From a virus, in IMG/VR virus record IMGVR_UViG_3300041411_000128, positions 1-43,987 of that record: DNA of 43,987 nucleotides; one strand, 5' to 3'. This document shows positions 6,915-14,025 of the stretch, piece by piece. Positions within the stretch are counted from its first letter, which is position 1, and the number at the start of each line of letters is the position of its first letter. The position numbers and the translations under genes are program-made. Under the pieces are notes generated by a model, which was given only the letters and a program-made list of their open reading frames with translations, had not been told where the DNA came from and searched no databases.

Positions 6915-8123
6915 ATGGCCGCCGTTTTTAAAGGCATGGGAAGTATTCGTACCAACGCAGGTAAAGGTGATTCGCTTCGCTTGGATGAAGTTGTAGATAT
7001 CATCCAGTGGCCGAAGAACAAGTATTTCCTGTTCCGCATTCTGCCAATCATGCCGCTGCAAGTGCGTCAGGTCTGGATCAAGCTGTGGGCTGGCGGCAAG
7101 GGCAAAGAAAAGCGCGAAGTAAACATTCCGCGTTACGCAATCGACTTCGACCCGAACGATCCGGAAACTCCGAAAAAAGGCGTGAAGTGCCCGTACATGG
7201 CACTCGCTGAAAAATTCAAAGGCGAGAAAGAAAAACCAGTTCGTGCTGGTGACTTCTGGCTGTTCAACGTGATCGACCGCGACATGCAGGAAGAAGGCCC
7301 GCCGCGTAAAGCGTCGAAGGCAACCAAAGAAGAAAAGGCAACCGGTTTCAAGGATATCAATTCCGAAACTTGGACTCCGGTTCGCGTTGCGCGCCTGACC
7401 ATGACTTCGATCAACCGACTGCAAGAACTGTCGGAAGAAAACAAGATCAAGTCAAAGAAAACCGGCAAGACCGCGCAGTACGACGTATCCGATGCGAAGT
7501 TCGGTTTCGATACCAAACTGAAATTCAAACCGGACGCAGCGGGCACCGACAAATACACCATCGACAAAGCGGACGGCCCTACCCCGCTGACCGACGAAGA
7601 ACAAGGCTATCTGACGTGGAACCTCACCGAAGAACTGCTGGACGCGACCGGTCGCCTGTCTGAAAAGGCAGCGAAAGAAGACGTGAAGCGCATGGAAATT
7701 ATCGGCGCTGAAGAAATCGACGACGAAGAGGAAGAAGAGGAAGACCGTCCGAAGAAGAAAAAAGGCAAGTCCACTTCGCTCGACGACGAAGAAGAAGAAA
7801 AGCCGAAGAAAAAGAAAAAGTCGAAGCCGAAATTCGACGAAGATGAAGAAGAGGAAGAGGAAGAGAAGCCGAAGAAGAAAAAGGCTTCCAAGGCCAAGGC
7901 TGAAGAAAAGCCGAAGAAAAAGGCGAAGGCTGAAGAAAAGCCGAAAAAGAAATCTTCCAAGGCCAAGGAAGAAGAAGCGCCGAAGAAGAAAAAGAAAGTG
8001 AAGGAAGAAGAAGCTCCGAAGAAGAAAAAGAAATCTTCGGACAAGGAAGAGAAAGGCGGCGCGAAAAAGAAGCTGAAAACCAAAGCAAAATCCGGTAAGA
8101 AAAAGTCGTCTTGGGATGACTGA
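6915..8123 (+). CDS. Probable single-stranded DNA-binding protein with long Lys/Glu tail
   Basis: 402 residues from ATG 6915 (RBS gagaggaag). Residues 1-~265 form a globular core with alternating strands (KYFLFRILPIMP, REVNIPRYAIDF, FWLFNVIDRDM, TPVRVARLTMTSINRL) and KKGVKCPYMALAEKFKGE. This arrangement fits the gp32-like SSBs of large phages, but the gp32 zinc residues are not all present. Residues ~270-402 are low-complexity repeats of (D/E)EEEE and PKKKKK. In phage SSBs the C-terminal tail recruits replication partners. The gene directly precedes the recombinase, as expected for a gp32/UvsX pair. Family call is by context plus core pattern. Confidence 0.55.
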   Translation: MAAVFKGMGSIRTNAGKGDSLRLDEVVDIIQWPKNKYFLFRILPIMPLQVRQVWIKLWAGGKGKEKREVNIPRYAIDFDPNDPETPKKGVKCPYMALAEKFKGEKEKPVRAGDFWLFNVIDRDMQEEGPPRKASKATKEEKATGFKDINSETWTPVRVARLTMTSINRLQELSEENKIKSKKTGKTAQYDVSDAKFGFDTKLKFKPDAAGTDKYTIDKADGPTPLTDEEQGYLTWNLTEELLDATGRLSEKAAKEDVKRMEIIGAEEIDDEEEEEEDRPKKKKGKSTSLDDEEEEKPKKKKKSKPKFDEDEEEEEEEKPKKKKASKAKAEEKPKKKAKAEEKPKKKSSKAKEEEAPKKKKKVKEEEAPKKKKKSSDKEEKGGAKKKLKTKAKSGKKKSSWDD

Positions 8124-8139
8124 TCGGTAATCGCTTCGG

Positions 8140-8159
8140 GGGCCTAGATGCTTAGGCCC
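8140..8159 (+). terminator. Hairpin between SSB-like and recombinase genes
   Basis: GGGCCTA - 6-base loop - TAGGCCC, a perfect 7-bp stem in the 64-base gap. Only a short TATT follows, so it may be a weak terminator, a processing site or an mRNA 3'-end stabiliser for the abundant SSB-like transcript. Confidence 0.4.
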
Positions 8160-8187
8160 TATTCCAGATTAATGCTGTGGAGAATGC

Positions 8188-9717
8188 ATGGCAAAACCCG
8201 CCGTCAAGACCAAAAAGCTCGACCTTAACGAAAAGGTTCTGAAGACCTCCAAGTCGAAAGTTCCAGCAGTGAAAGGCTCTAAGAGCAAGAAAGAAGTTTC
8301 CGTCGTGGCTGAAAAGCCCGGCAAATTTGTCTTCAACCCTTACGCAACATTCGAAGACGAAATCGACAACATGGAAAAAAAGGTCGGCCTGACCTCCATG
8401 TCTGTCAACGAAAAAGAAGACCGCTTGGGAACGGGCAGTCTTTGTGTGGATTTGCAAATGGCTGGCGGCCTTCTGGCTGGTGGCTGGTACACATTCTACG
8501 GTGCGGAACAGTCGTGTAAAACCACGCTCGCCACAACCGTTATGGGTGCCATTATCCGTAAAGCTGATTTCCTCGGTAAAGCGTTTTTCTTCGACTACGA
8601 AGGTTCGTTCTCCGCTGAATACGCTAACGCCATGTGGAAATACAACGGCGGCGGATCGACCGGTACTGTTGAACAGGTTTTCGGCCTGCAAGGTAAAGAT
8701 GGCGAGTGGATTATCCGCCCGCGTATCCGCAACTATGCACCGGCAGTTGGTGAAGACTTCTTCGATGCTCTGGCCTCGACTCTGAAAAAACTTCCGTCGG
8801 TTCTGAAACTCGATGGCGACTTCTTCTACATTTACGAAAACAACAAAGTAAATCAGAAGTTGTGCAAAGGCCATTACGACACGAAGTATTTCAAGAAATT
8901 CAACAAGTTCAAAGTCCCGGCGCCACACGGTTTGCCGCAGGCTGTGTTCCTTGTGGATTCCTACCCGGCAATGCTTTCGCGTCGTGTTGACGAAAACGAA
9001 GAAGGCAAAGACGGTCTGGCCTCGCAAGCGCGTATGTTCTCTGACGGGATCAAACGTGTTAAAGGCCGCATGAAAGAAAAACGCGTTCTGGTTCTAGGCA
9101 TTAACCAGCTGCGTTCGATTCCGATGGCGATGTACGGCCCAACGGAACAGGAACCTTGCGGTCAGGCACTGCGTTATTTCTCCGACGCACGTTTCCGCAT
9201 GTCGCCAATCGCAATTCCTCACGGCGGCAAAGGCCCGCTGGAAGAAGAACCGTCGATCAGCGGCGAAGGTGTAGATAACTATCGCTACATCAAATGCCAC
9301 GCCTTCAAAAACAAATTGGGCGGCCCACAAAAATCCAACATGATTTTGCGTCTGTACGTCGCGAACGAAAACGGCGAAGGCCTCGGCTTCGACCGCGTGT
9401 GGGATACGTGGATGTACCTGAAAGAAACCGGTCAAATTTCCGGCCAGCGTAACAAGATCAAATTCGGTGAAGGTACTCCATTCGCCGGTCAAGTAGTGTC
9501 GTGGATGGACATGAAAAAATTGGTCGATGGCAAAAAGGAATTGATCAAAGCCTGCTGCGAGAAAATGAAGGTCAAGCCTGTTCGTATTTACGAATGGTGC
9601 CGCAAGCAAATCGAATCCGGCAAGGGTTACGATTTGTACCTTGATCAAATCAAAGCGACCCACACCAAAAAGGCTCTCAAGGCCGCCGCTAAACCGGATG
9701 GGGAAGACGAAGAATGA
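8188..9717 (+). CDS. RecA/UvsX-like recombinase
   Basis: 509 residues, ATG 8188 after 'gtggag'. After a Lys-rich ~45-residue N-terminus comes a RecA-fold ATPase: Walker A GAEQSCKTT (residues 105-113), acidic FFFDYEGSF (position of the RecA catalytic Glu), Walker B AVFLVDSYPAML, and VLGINQLR matching the RecA 'INQ.R' strand before loop 2, followed by CGQALRYFSDARFRM, as in the RecA 'G..ALkf...R'. It would form filaments on ssDNA for strand exchange and recombination-dependent replication. The Walker A Gly normally before Lys is Cys110 here (from memory, T4 UvsX also deviates at this position). The Lys-rich N-terminus is shared in style with the SSB-like protein and helicase. Stop overlaps the next ATG. 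Confidence 0.8.
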   Translation: MAKPAVKTKKLDLNEKVLKTSKSKVPAVKGSKSKKEVSVVAEKPGKFVFNPYATFEDEIDNMEKKVGLTSMSVNEKEDRLGTGSLCVDLQMAGGLLAGGWYTFYGAEQSCKTTLATTVMGAIIRKADFLGKAFFFDYEGSFSAEYANAMWKYNGGGSTGTVEQVFGLQGKDGEWIIRPRIRNYAPAVGEDFFDALASTLKKLPSVLKLDGDFFYIYENNKVNQKLCKGHYDTKYFKKFNKFKVPAPHGLPQAVFLVDSYPAMLSRRVDENEEGKDGLASQARMFSDGIKRVKGRMKEKRVLVLGINQLRSIPMAMYGPTEQEPCGQALRYFSDARFRMSPIAIPHGGKGPLEEEPSISGEGVDNYRYIKCHAFKNKLGGPQKSNMILRLYVANENGEGLGFDRVWDTWMYLKETGQISGQRNKIKFGEGTPFAGQVVSWMDMKKLVDGKKELIKACCEKMKVKPVRIYEWCRKQIESGKGYDLYLDQIKATHTKKALKAAAKPDGEDEE

Positions 9718-9932
9718 AACCCGACGACACTGACGAAGACACCGGCCAGCACGATCACACCGTTGCGCTGCTTGCCTTGAAACGTCACGCAGAAGAAACG
9801 CTGCGTAACCTCAAACATCACAGCGACAAACAACGCGAAAATCGTTTCGGCGGTGGTCGTGAGTTGTCGTTGGCAATCACCAATATCGAGCAAGGGATTC
9901 ACTGGCTCGAAGCGTCAATCCAAAACGTGTGA
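9714..9932 (+). CDS. Acb2/Tad1-like helical hairpin protein (candidate anti-CBASS/anti-Thoeris sponge)
   Basis: 72 residues: an acidic N-terminus (MKPDDTDEDTGQHDHT), then helix VALLALKRHAEETLRNLKHH, a short turn, then GRELSLAITNIEQGIHWLEA. The second half fits the pattern I recall for the Acb2/Tad1 hairpin family ('sRE.SLAlTkleeA.mWa.aaI'). Acb2 binds cyclic oligonucleotides and Tad1 binds cyclic ADP-ribose signals, blocking CBASS or Thoeris immunity. ATG overlaps the recombinase stop (ATGA); a terminator follows. Length and predicted two-helix shape fit; ligand specificity cannot be read. Alternative: an unrelated small helical protein. Confidence 0.5.
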   Translation: MKPDDTDEDTGQHDHTVALLALKRHAEETLRNLKHHSDKQRENRFGGGRELSLAITNIEQGIHWLEASIQNV

Positions 9933-9946
9933 GTGAAAAAGAGACG

Positions 9947-9968
9947 GGGGCCTTTGTGGCCCCTTTCT
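9947..9968 (+). terminator. Rho-independent terminator after the recombinase operon
   Basis: GGGGCC - TTTGT - GGCCCC followed by TTTCT. The stem is GC-only, 6 bp, with one further G.T pair possible. It closes the SSB/recombinase/Acb2-like block. Confidence 0.7.
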
Positions 9969-10016
9969 CCATTCTTGGGCCTGTAACTCAATCCGATTTT
10001 AATCGTGGAGTAGGAC

Positions 10017-10502
10017 GTGCAACCGAAAACTAAATCCAAAGAAATCATGATTGTGCTGCGAGCCAATTCTGGTTTCGTGCTGAAGGCGTATCGTGTGATG
10101 GTGCCCGATCACCATGAACAGGGTTTCTATCGTGACGCTCTCACACGTGAAGGTTTTTCGAATCGCGAACACAAGCGCCGGGAAAAGAAAAAGGCGAGTG
10201 CAACTTACATCGTGCATCACGACCTGCGTGATTACGATTCTTTCCAAGGTGGCTGGGAGCGCGTTTGCCAATCCATCGACGGATATCCGCCACCACGTAG
10301 CAACGATCCAAATTTTATTCGGATTCACAATGCACTGATTCCGTACCCAACTTTCCAAGGCATGTTGGAGTTCTACAAAGAAATCGGATTCGACCATACG
10401 CGAAATAAATACGCAGCGGATTCCTATGTGATGCGCTTGGAAAACGACAAGGAATTTCAGAGCATAGAAATGCATCGTGCAGCATTTAATGCCCGAGCGT
10501 GA
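10017..10502 (+). CDS. Unknown protein
   Basis: 161 residues from GTG 10017 with 'gtggagtagg' upstream. No domain recognised. N-terminal strand EIMIVLRANS, then a very basic stretch (SNREHKRREKKKASA), then C-terminal helices. It stands alone between a terminator and the non-coding stretch beginning at 10503, so it may have its own promoter within 9969-10010. Confidence 0.5.
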   Translation: MQPKTKSKEIMIVLRANSGFVLKAYRVMVPDHHEQGFYRDALTREGFSNREHKRREKKKASATYIVHHDLRDYDSFQGGWERVCQSIDGYPPPRSNDPNFIRIHNALIPYPTFQGMLEFYKEIGFDHTRNKYAADSYVMRLENDKEFQSIEMHRAAFNARA

Positions 10503-10548
10503 CCCGTGGCGTTCGTCGGAACCTCGGTGCCACCTACGAGGCCCCTAC

Positions 10549-10578
10549 TTGACACACGCTGACACACTGTGCTAGGGC
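10549..10578 (+). promoter_or_regulatory. Possible sigma-70 promoter with perfect -35
   Basis: TTGACA (10549-10554), an 18-base spacer ending TGC, then TAGGGC. The -35 is perfect and an extended -10 TGn is present, but the -10 hexamer is poor. The overlapping TGACACAC tandem repeat could instead be an operator. Confidence 0.25.
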
Positions 10579-10644
10579 CAGATGGTGCCCCAGCGGCCCC
10601 GGCCCGCGTGCGTCCTAGAGGGTAACTTCCGATATATCGTAACC

Positions 10645-10673
10645 TTGCCTAAGTCATTGATTTTCAGTAGAAT
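10645..10673 (+). promoter_or_regulatory. Probable sigma-70 promoter upstream of the GNAT gene
   Basis: TTGCCT, 17-base spacer, TAGAAT (5 of 6 match to TATAAT). About 100 bases upstream of the acetyltransferase start; a small GGGCG/CGTCC hairpin follows at 10683-10696 in the leader. Confidence 0.4.
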
Positions 10674-10777
10674 AGGTCGCTTGGGCGTGATCGTCCAAGG
10701 ATCGACACTAACGGAATATGGGAAGTTTCATTTCCCTGAACGCCATGCAATCAACCAGCAGTTTGAAGGATCGGTAT

Positions 10778-11251
10778 ATGGATATCGACTATCAGTCATT
10801 CGAAGCGGGGGATTTTTCTTGCCTGCTCGTAATGTCTAACGGATGCGCAGATTCAATCGGTTATATTGCAGACCACATCCCACGCAAAGATAGCGTGCTT
10901 GTGGTTGCGTCTCATAAGAATGATGAGTCGCAGGAAAAGGAAGTGGCCGGGTACATCATGGCTACCGCTAATAAGCAGGGCATTTATATTCACAATGTTC
11001 TGGTGCTGGAAAAGTTCCAACGCAAAGGCATCGCCACCAAGATGCTGGTGGAAATCGAAAAACTTATTTGGAATGGTAAGGCAGCTTTCCCGATTATGCT
11101 TTTCACAGGCGAAGAAAACGTAGCGGCAATGAATTGTTATGCGAAGGCGGATTTCTCTATTGCCCTTCGCATTCCTAATTGTCGAAACTCAGGTGAAGCA
11201 CGAATAGCTCTGCGTAAAGACAGCAGCATTGGCTATCATCTGGCGTCTTGA
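10778..11251 (+). CDS. GNAT-family N-acetyltransferase
   Basis: 157 residues from ATG 10778, chosen because GAAGGA (10765-10770) is well spaced; ATG 10718 and 10745 lack an RBS. The acetyl-CoA motif A is visible: IYIHNVLVLEKFQRKGIATK, with the beta-strand then (Q/R)-x-x-G-x-(G/A), followed by helix MLVEIEKLI, and the downstream motif B region ENVAAMNCYAKADF ('N..A...Y.k.GF'). Acceptor substrate unknown. It is one of two GNATs in the window (the other at 37644 carries the N-terminal tag). Probably early, given its own sigma-70-like promoter. Confidence 0.75.
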   Translation: MDIDYQSFEAGDFSCLLVMSNGCADSIGYIADHIPRKDSVLVVASHKNDESQEKEVAGYIMATANKQGIYIHNVLVLEKFQRKGIATKMLVEIEKLIWNGKAAFPIMLFTGEENVAAMNCYAKADFSIALRIPNCRNSGEARIALRKDSSIGYHLAS

Positions 11252-11269
11252 AAAGCTGTAGGAGCGAAT

Positions 11270-11286
11270 GGTAATTTTATATTACC
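11270..11286. repeat. Inverted repeat GGTAAT-N5-ATTACC
   Basis: Perfect 6-bp inverted repeat around TTTAT in the 83-base gap before the 11335 gene. The block GGTAATTTTATA recurs at 43622-43633 in the only comparable gap near the right end. Could be an operator or AT-rich promoter part. Confidence 0.4.
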
Positions 11287-11314
11287 GGGGCAGTTTCTAG
11301 GCCCTTGCTACGTC

Positions 11315-11320
11315 TATAAT
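11315..11320 (+). promoter_or_regulatory. Candidate -10 box TATAAT
   Basis: Perfect TATAAT 15 bases before the GTG start at 11335, without a good -35 at the right spacing. A GGGC/GCCC mini-hairpin lies just upstream. Confidence 0.25.
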
Positions 11321-11334
11321 CGGGGATTTACATA

Positions 11335-12624
11335 GTGGCTCATTCTAAATTTGACGACCTGATCAAAGCGCTGAATTTCTTTGAACAGGGCATGGCTGAA
11401 AACACGCTTACACGAAAATCTGAAATTGCCAAACGGCTTGATGATATTTCAAACCAAGCCACCATCCTGTTGAATCAGGGTGGCCTCCCTACGGGCAGCA
11501 AATCCACACTTCTGAAGATCCGGAAACTGGTCAAAGAAACTGCGGAAGGCCTGCGCACCGATGTGTTCAGCTCTTTGGGGCCGATCCGTCGTATTTCCCG
11601 TGATCATTTGGGCACGCTTCACGCTGCATTAAATGCGCAGCTTGGCGGCGGTCTGACTGCTGACGAGAAAACTCAAATCCGCGAAAACTATTCTTCCGAC
11701 GAAGACACCACGTTCGAAATCAATCGCCTCCTTGAAGCGTTTGATCCGGGTTCGCTCACCGTTGGCGGCAACAAACGCCCGCTCAATGACGCACTCGACG
11801 ACGTTGCATCTTTTCTGGATCAGAATTTTACCCTTTCGCAACTCCGCTCTATCCAACCCTATACCGGCGAAGTAACACCCGGTGGCAAGCCTGTCAAAAA
11901 CCCTGACAGCGTTTGGAATGACCTCACGTATTCCGAAGTTCTGGCCGCCACCGAAAACACACCGAAAGGCAAAACCAAACTGGCCGCGCTCAAGCGTGAA
12001 CTGGTCAAGAAACACGACGATGATTTGGCTTCCCTTTCCGAATCGTACAAAGAACTTTCGCGTCGTTTGCCGCGTACTCTGAAACACGCATTCGCCCCGA
12101 TCTACTATCCGGTTGTTCCGGTCTTTCAGGACATTGGCGTTTACAAAAATCCAACCCGTTTGGAAAACGCCGGGCTTAAAGTGACTCGCGTAGGTGATCA
12201 CTTTATCGTTCTGGAAAACCAATTGCTGCTGTGCATTGACCTCGACCGCGTTGGCGTTAAAGGTTCGATTCGACTGACCCGTGACGGCCAGAAGATGAAA
12301 ACTGTAAATAACAATAACGAACTCGAAGCAAAGATCCATGAGATTGTTGGGCACATTAACGAAACGGCGCGCCATTCTGGCACGGCATTCGCGGTTGCTT
12401 CTGATACCGTTGTGCGTAATCCAAACAATCAGCACATCGCGCTCGTTTGGCTGGTTGAGGAAAAAGTTCGTAAGAAACTTGCCAACACCCTGACCAACAC
12501 GAAAGTGCAATGGGATATTCCGCGCCACAACATCGAAGCACCGAAGTTGTCTCACGGCAAAACCCCGGCTGCTACGCAAAAGTTGATTGACGCGTCAATC
12601 CTCAAACACCGTGGCGGTAAGTGA
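11335..12624 (+). CDS. Unknown large protein
   Basis: 429 residues from GTG 11335 ('cgggga' RBS). Helical N-terminal half (e.g. FDDLIKALNFFEQGMAE, ELVKKHDDDLASLSESYKEL), then a beta-containing C-terminal part (DHFIVLENQLLLCIDLDRVG, GSIRLTRDG). No family recognised and no catalytic motif seen. Start overlaps nothing upstream; its stop overlaps the HNH gene by four bases, so both are probably cotranscribed. Confidence 0.6.
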   Translation: MAHSKFDDLIKALNFFEQGMAENTLTRKSEIAKRLDDISNQATILLNQGGLPTGSKSTLLKIRKLVKETAEGLRTDVFSSLGPIRRISRDHLGTLHAALNAQLGGGLTADEKTQIRENYSSDEDTTFEINRLLEAFDPGSLTVGGNKRPLNDALDDVASFLDQNFTLSQLRSIQPYTGEVTPGGKPVKNPDSVWNDLTYSEVLAATENTPKGKTKLAALKRELVKKHDDDLASLSESYKELSRRLPRTLKHAFAPIYYPVVPVFQDIGVYKNPTRLENAGLKVTRVGDHFIVLENQLLLCIDLDRVGVKGSIRLTRDGQKMKTVNNNNELEAKIHEIVGHINETARHSGTAFAVASDTVVRNPNNQHIALVWLVEEKVRKKLANTLTNTKVQWDIPRHNIEAPKLSHGKTPAATQKLIDASILKHRGGK

Positions 12625-13130
12625 CAGAAAAGTACAGTGAGGGAGATTGCACGATTTGCGAGAAGTACCAGTCGCTATTGCACTGGCACCATACGATTCC
12701 GCAATCAATGGGCGGCAAGAACAGCCTGCAAATTCCCTTATGTGCCCAATGTCACAACCTCCTGCACGCGCATGCGTTGGCTATCGTATGCAGGATAAAA
12801 ACAGGTCGAGTTAACCAGAAAAAATACTGGGCAACGCCGATCATGGAACACAATGCGGGCCAGTGGTTAAAAATACTGGTAGAGGCGATTCTGTCTGACG
12901 AAGCTGTTGTGGGTAAACAGTACGTCATGCAGTTTAAAGCGTCCCCTGCGTTGCACACAGCACTGCAACTGTTCAAATCGGACAGCAACGTATCATCGCT
13001 AGAGAAAGCGATGGTGCTAGCACTTAGTGAACTTTTAAGAAATAGGGGCTACTTGGATAATGAGCGTTCAATCAGGGATCAAAGCACGGGTAACAAAGGC
13101 ACTTCGCGAAGTAAGCCCGACCTGTGGTGA
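12621..13130 (+). CDS. HNH endonuclease
   Basis: 169 residues. The HNH core is in the first 55: CTICEKYQSLLHWHHTIPQS (zinc CxxC plus the catalytic HH), then GG-x-N-S (loop), then LCAQCHNLLHAH with the second CxxC and HN..H. Such nucleases nick or cut DNA; in phages they act as free-standing homing enzymes or in DNA packaging. The rest is helical and unrecognised. The GTG start overlaps the upstream stop (GTGA), and the last 71 bases overlap the next gene in another frame. Far from the terminase, so a packaging role is less likely. Confidence 0.75.
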   Translation: MTEKYSEGDCTICEKYQSLLHWHHTIPQSMGGKNSLQIPLCAQCHNLLHAHALAIVCRIKTGRVNQKKYWATPIMEHNAGQWLKILVEAILSDEAVVGKQYVMQFKASPALHTALQLFKSDSNVSSLEKAMVLALSELLRNRGYLDNERSIRDQSTGNKGTSRSKPDLW

Positions 13131-14025
13131 TTGCAGCGGCCTACAAGACGACGTACTGGTCGAAGGAAATACGGTTCCATGTGGGGTGGTTCCGAAGGGT
13201 AATCTGACCAAGAAAAGTGCGACGGAAAAAGGGAATGTATCGGCAAAGGAATCGGTAAAAAACCGGGAACCAAAAACCGAAGCATCCAGCATTTGTCCTA
13301 AGTTCTCGCCAAATACTCGCCCTGTCGGGGCGCTAGGCGATAGCAAGATTGCAGAACTCGCAAACCTGATCGGTAGCATCGACGCCAAAGCATTGCGTGC
13401 ATTGGGTGTGCTGATGTTTAACGAACCAGCAACCCGCGACCAAGGCATGGTTTTCATGCAGAAAGTTTATGTGCGTTTTCGCGGCGCAGCAAATCGCAAT
13501 TACATTTCCAATTTCATGCAAGCGTATGTCATGTACGCGACTTCACAGCAATACAAACTGATGAGCGCCGATGGCCGTTGCGTCCTGACTTACGGGCCGC
13601 ATTGCCGCCCGGTAATTCACACCGAAGCCGAATTTCAAACCATGTATGACAGCATGATGGCGAAAGGTGCATTGCTCGACCCTGATGCAACTACTCTGAT
13701 TTCTCGGCGCTGGCGTCACGAAGAGGAATTCAATCTCGGGATTTCTGATATTGCCGATAAAATGGCAAAAGACGGAATCGGCGTTTCGACGATTGACGAT
13801 GTGTTCTCTTCGAATGGTGTTCGCAAAGGCCGCTCTAAAGGCCTGCCTGATCTTATTACACTGGTGGCTGATGCAGCTGCCGGGTACGACGTGGACGGTC
13901 AAGCCGCAAACTTTGTGGAGCGCGATGTTAAGCGTGACAAAGGCGGCGATGACGACGAAGCGCCGAAGAAGAAATCGCGTAATTCCGGGGTTAAAGTTCG
14001 TAACGTGCGTGGGGGTGCAGAATAA
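13060..14025 (+). CDS. Unknown protein with linker-rich N-terminus
   Basis: 321 residues from ATG 13060, inside the end of the HNH gene. The first ~90 residues are low-complexity (Lys/Glu/Ser, with CGDCSGL and a later Cys) and the fold probably begins near residue 95 (KIAELANLIGSIDAKALRALG). The C-terminus ends in acidic then basic DDDEAPKKKSRNSGVKVRNV, the same style as the replication proteins' tails. The long overlap makes the start uncertain; a GTG near 13187 is an alternative. Ends one base into the next gene. Confidence 0.55.
   Translation: MSVQSGIKARVTKALREVSPTCGDCSGLQDDVLVEGNTVPCGVVPKGNLTKKSATEKGNVSAKESVKNREPKTEASSICPKFSPNTRPVGALGDSKIAELANLIGSIDAKALRALGVLMFNEPATRDQGMVFMQKVYVRFRGAANRNYISNFMQAYVMYATSQQYKLMSADGRCVLTYGPHCRPVIHTEAEFQTMYDSMMAKGALLDPDATTLISRRWRHEEEFNLGISDIADKMAKDGIGVSTIDDVFSSNGVRKGRSKGLPDLITLVADAAAGYDVDGQAANFVERDVKRDKGGDDDEAPKKKSRNSGVKVRNVRGGAE

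Larger units (their letters stand above)
10503..10777. other. Non-coding, GC-rich regulatory stretch
   Basis: 275 bases without a convincing gene; the short ORFs here lack RBS and domain content. It holds a CCTCG/CGAGG hairpin (10523-10541), a tandem TGACACAC repeat with 10-base period (10550-10557, 10560-10567), a perfect 10-base palindrome CGATATATCG (10630-10639), and two promoter-like elements. Looks like a control region or a short untranslated RNA. Confidence 0.5.

Noticed and set aside
7607-8083. Phe/Ser-rich - strand frame
   Set aside because: Mirror image of the Lys/Glu repeats of the SSB-like tail (GAAGAAG read backwards is TTCTTC).
10503-10777. tRNA gene
   Set aside because: A TCGA-type loop was checked (near 10699-10708) but there is no paired T-stem, anticodon stem or acceptor stem around it.
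10582-10839. 85-codon + strand frame in the intergenic stretch
   Set aside because: It overlaps the GNAT gene start in another frame and lacks RBS and any domain.
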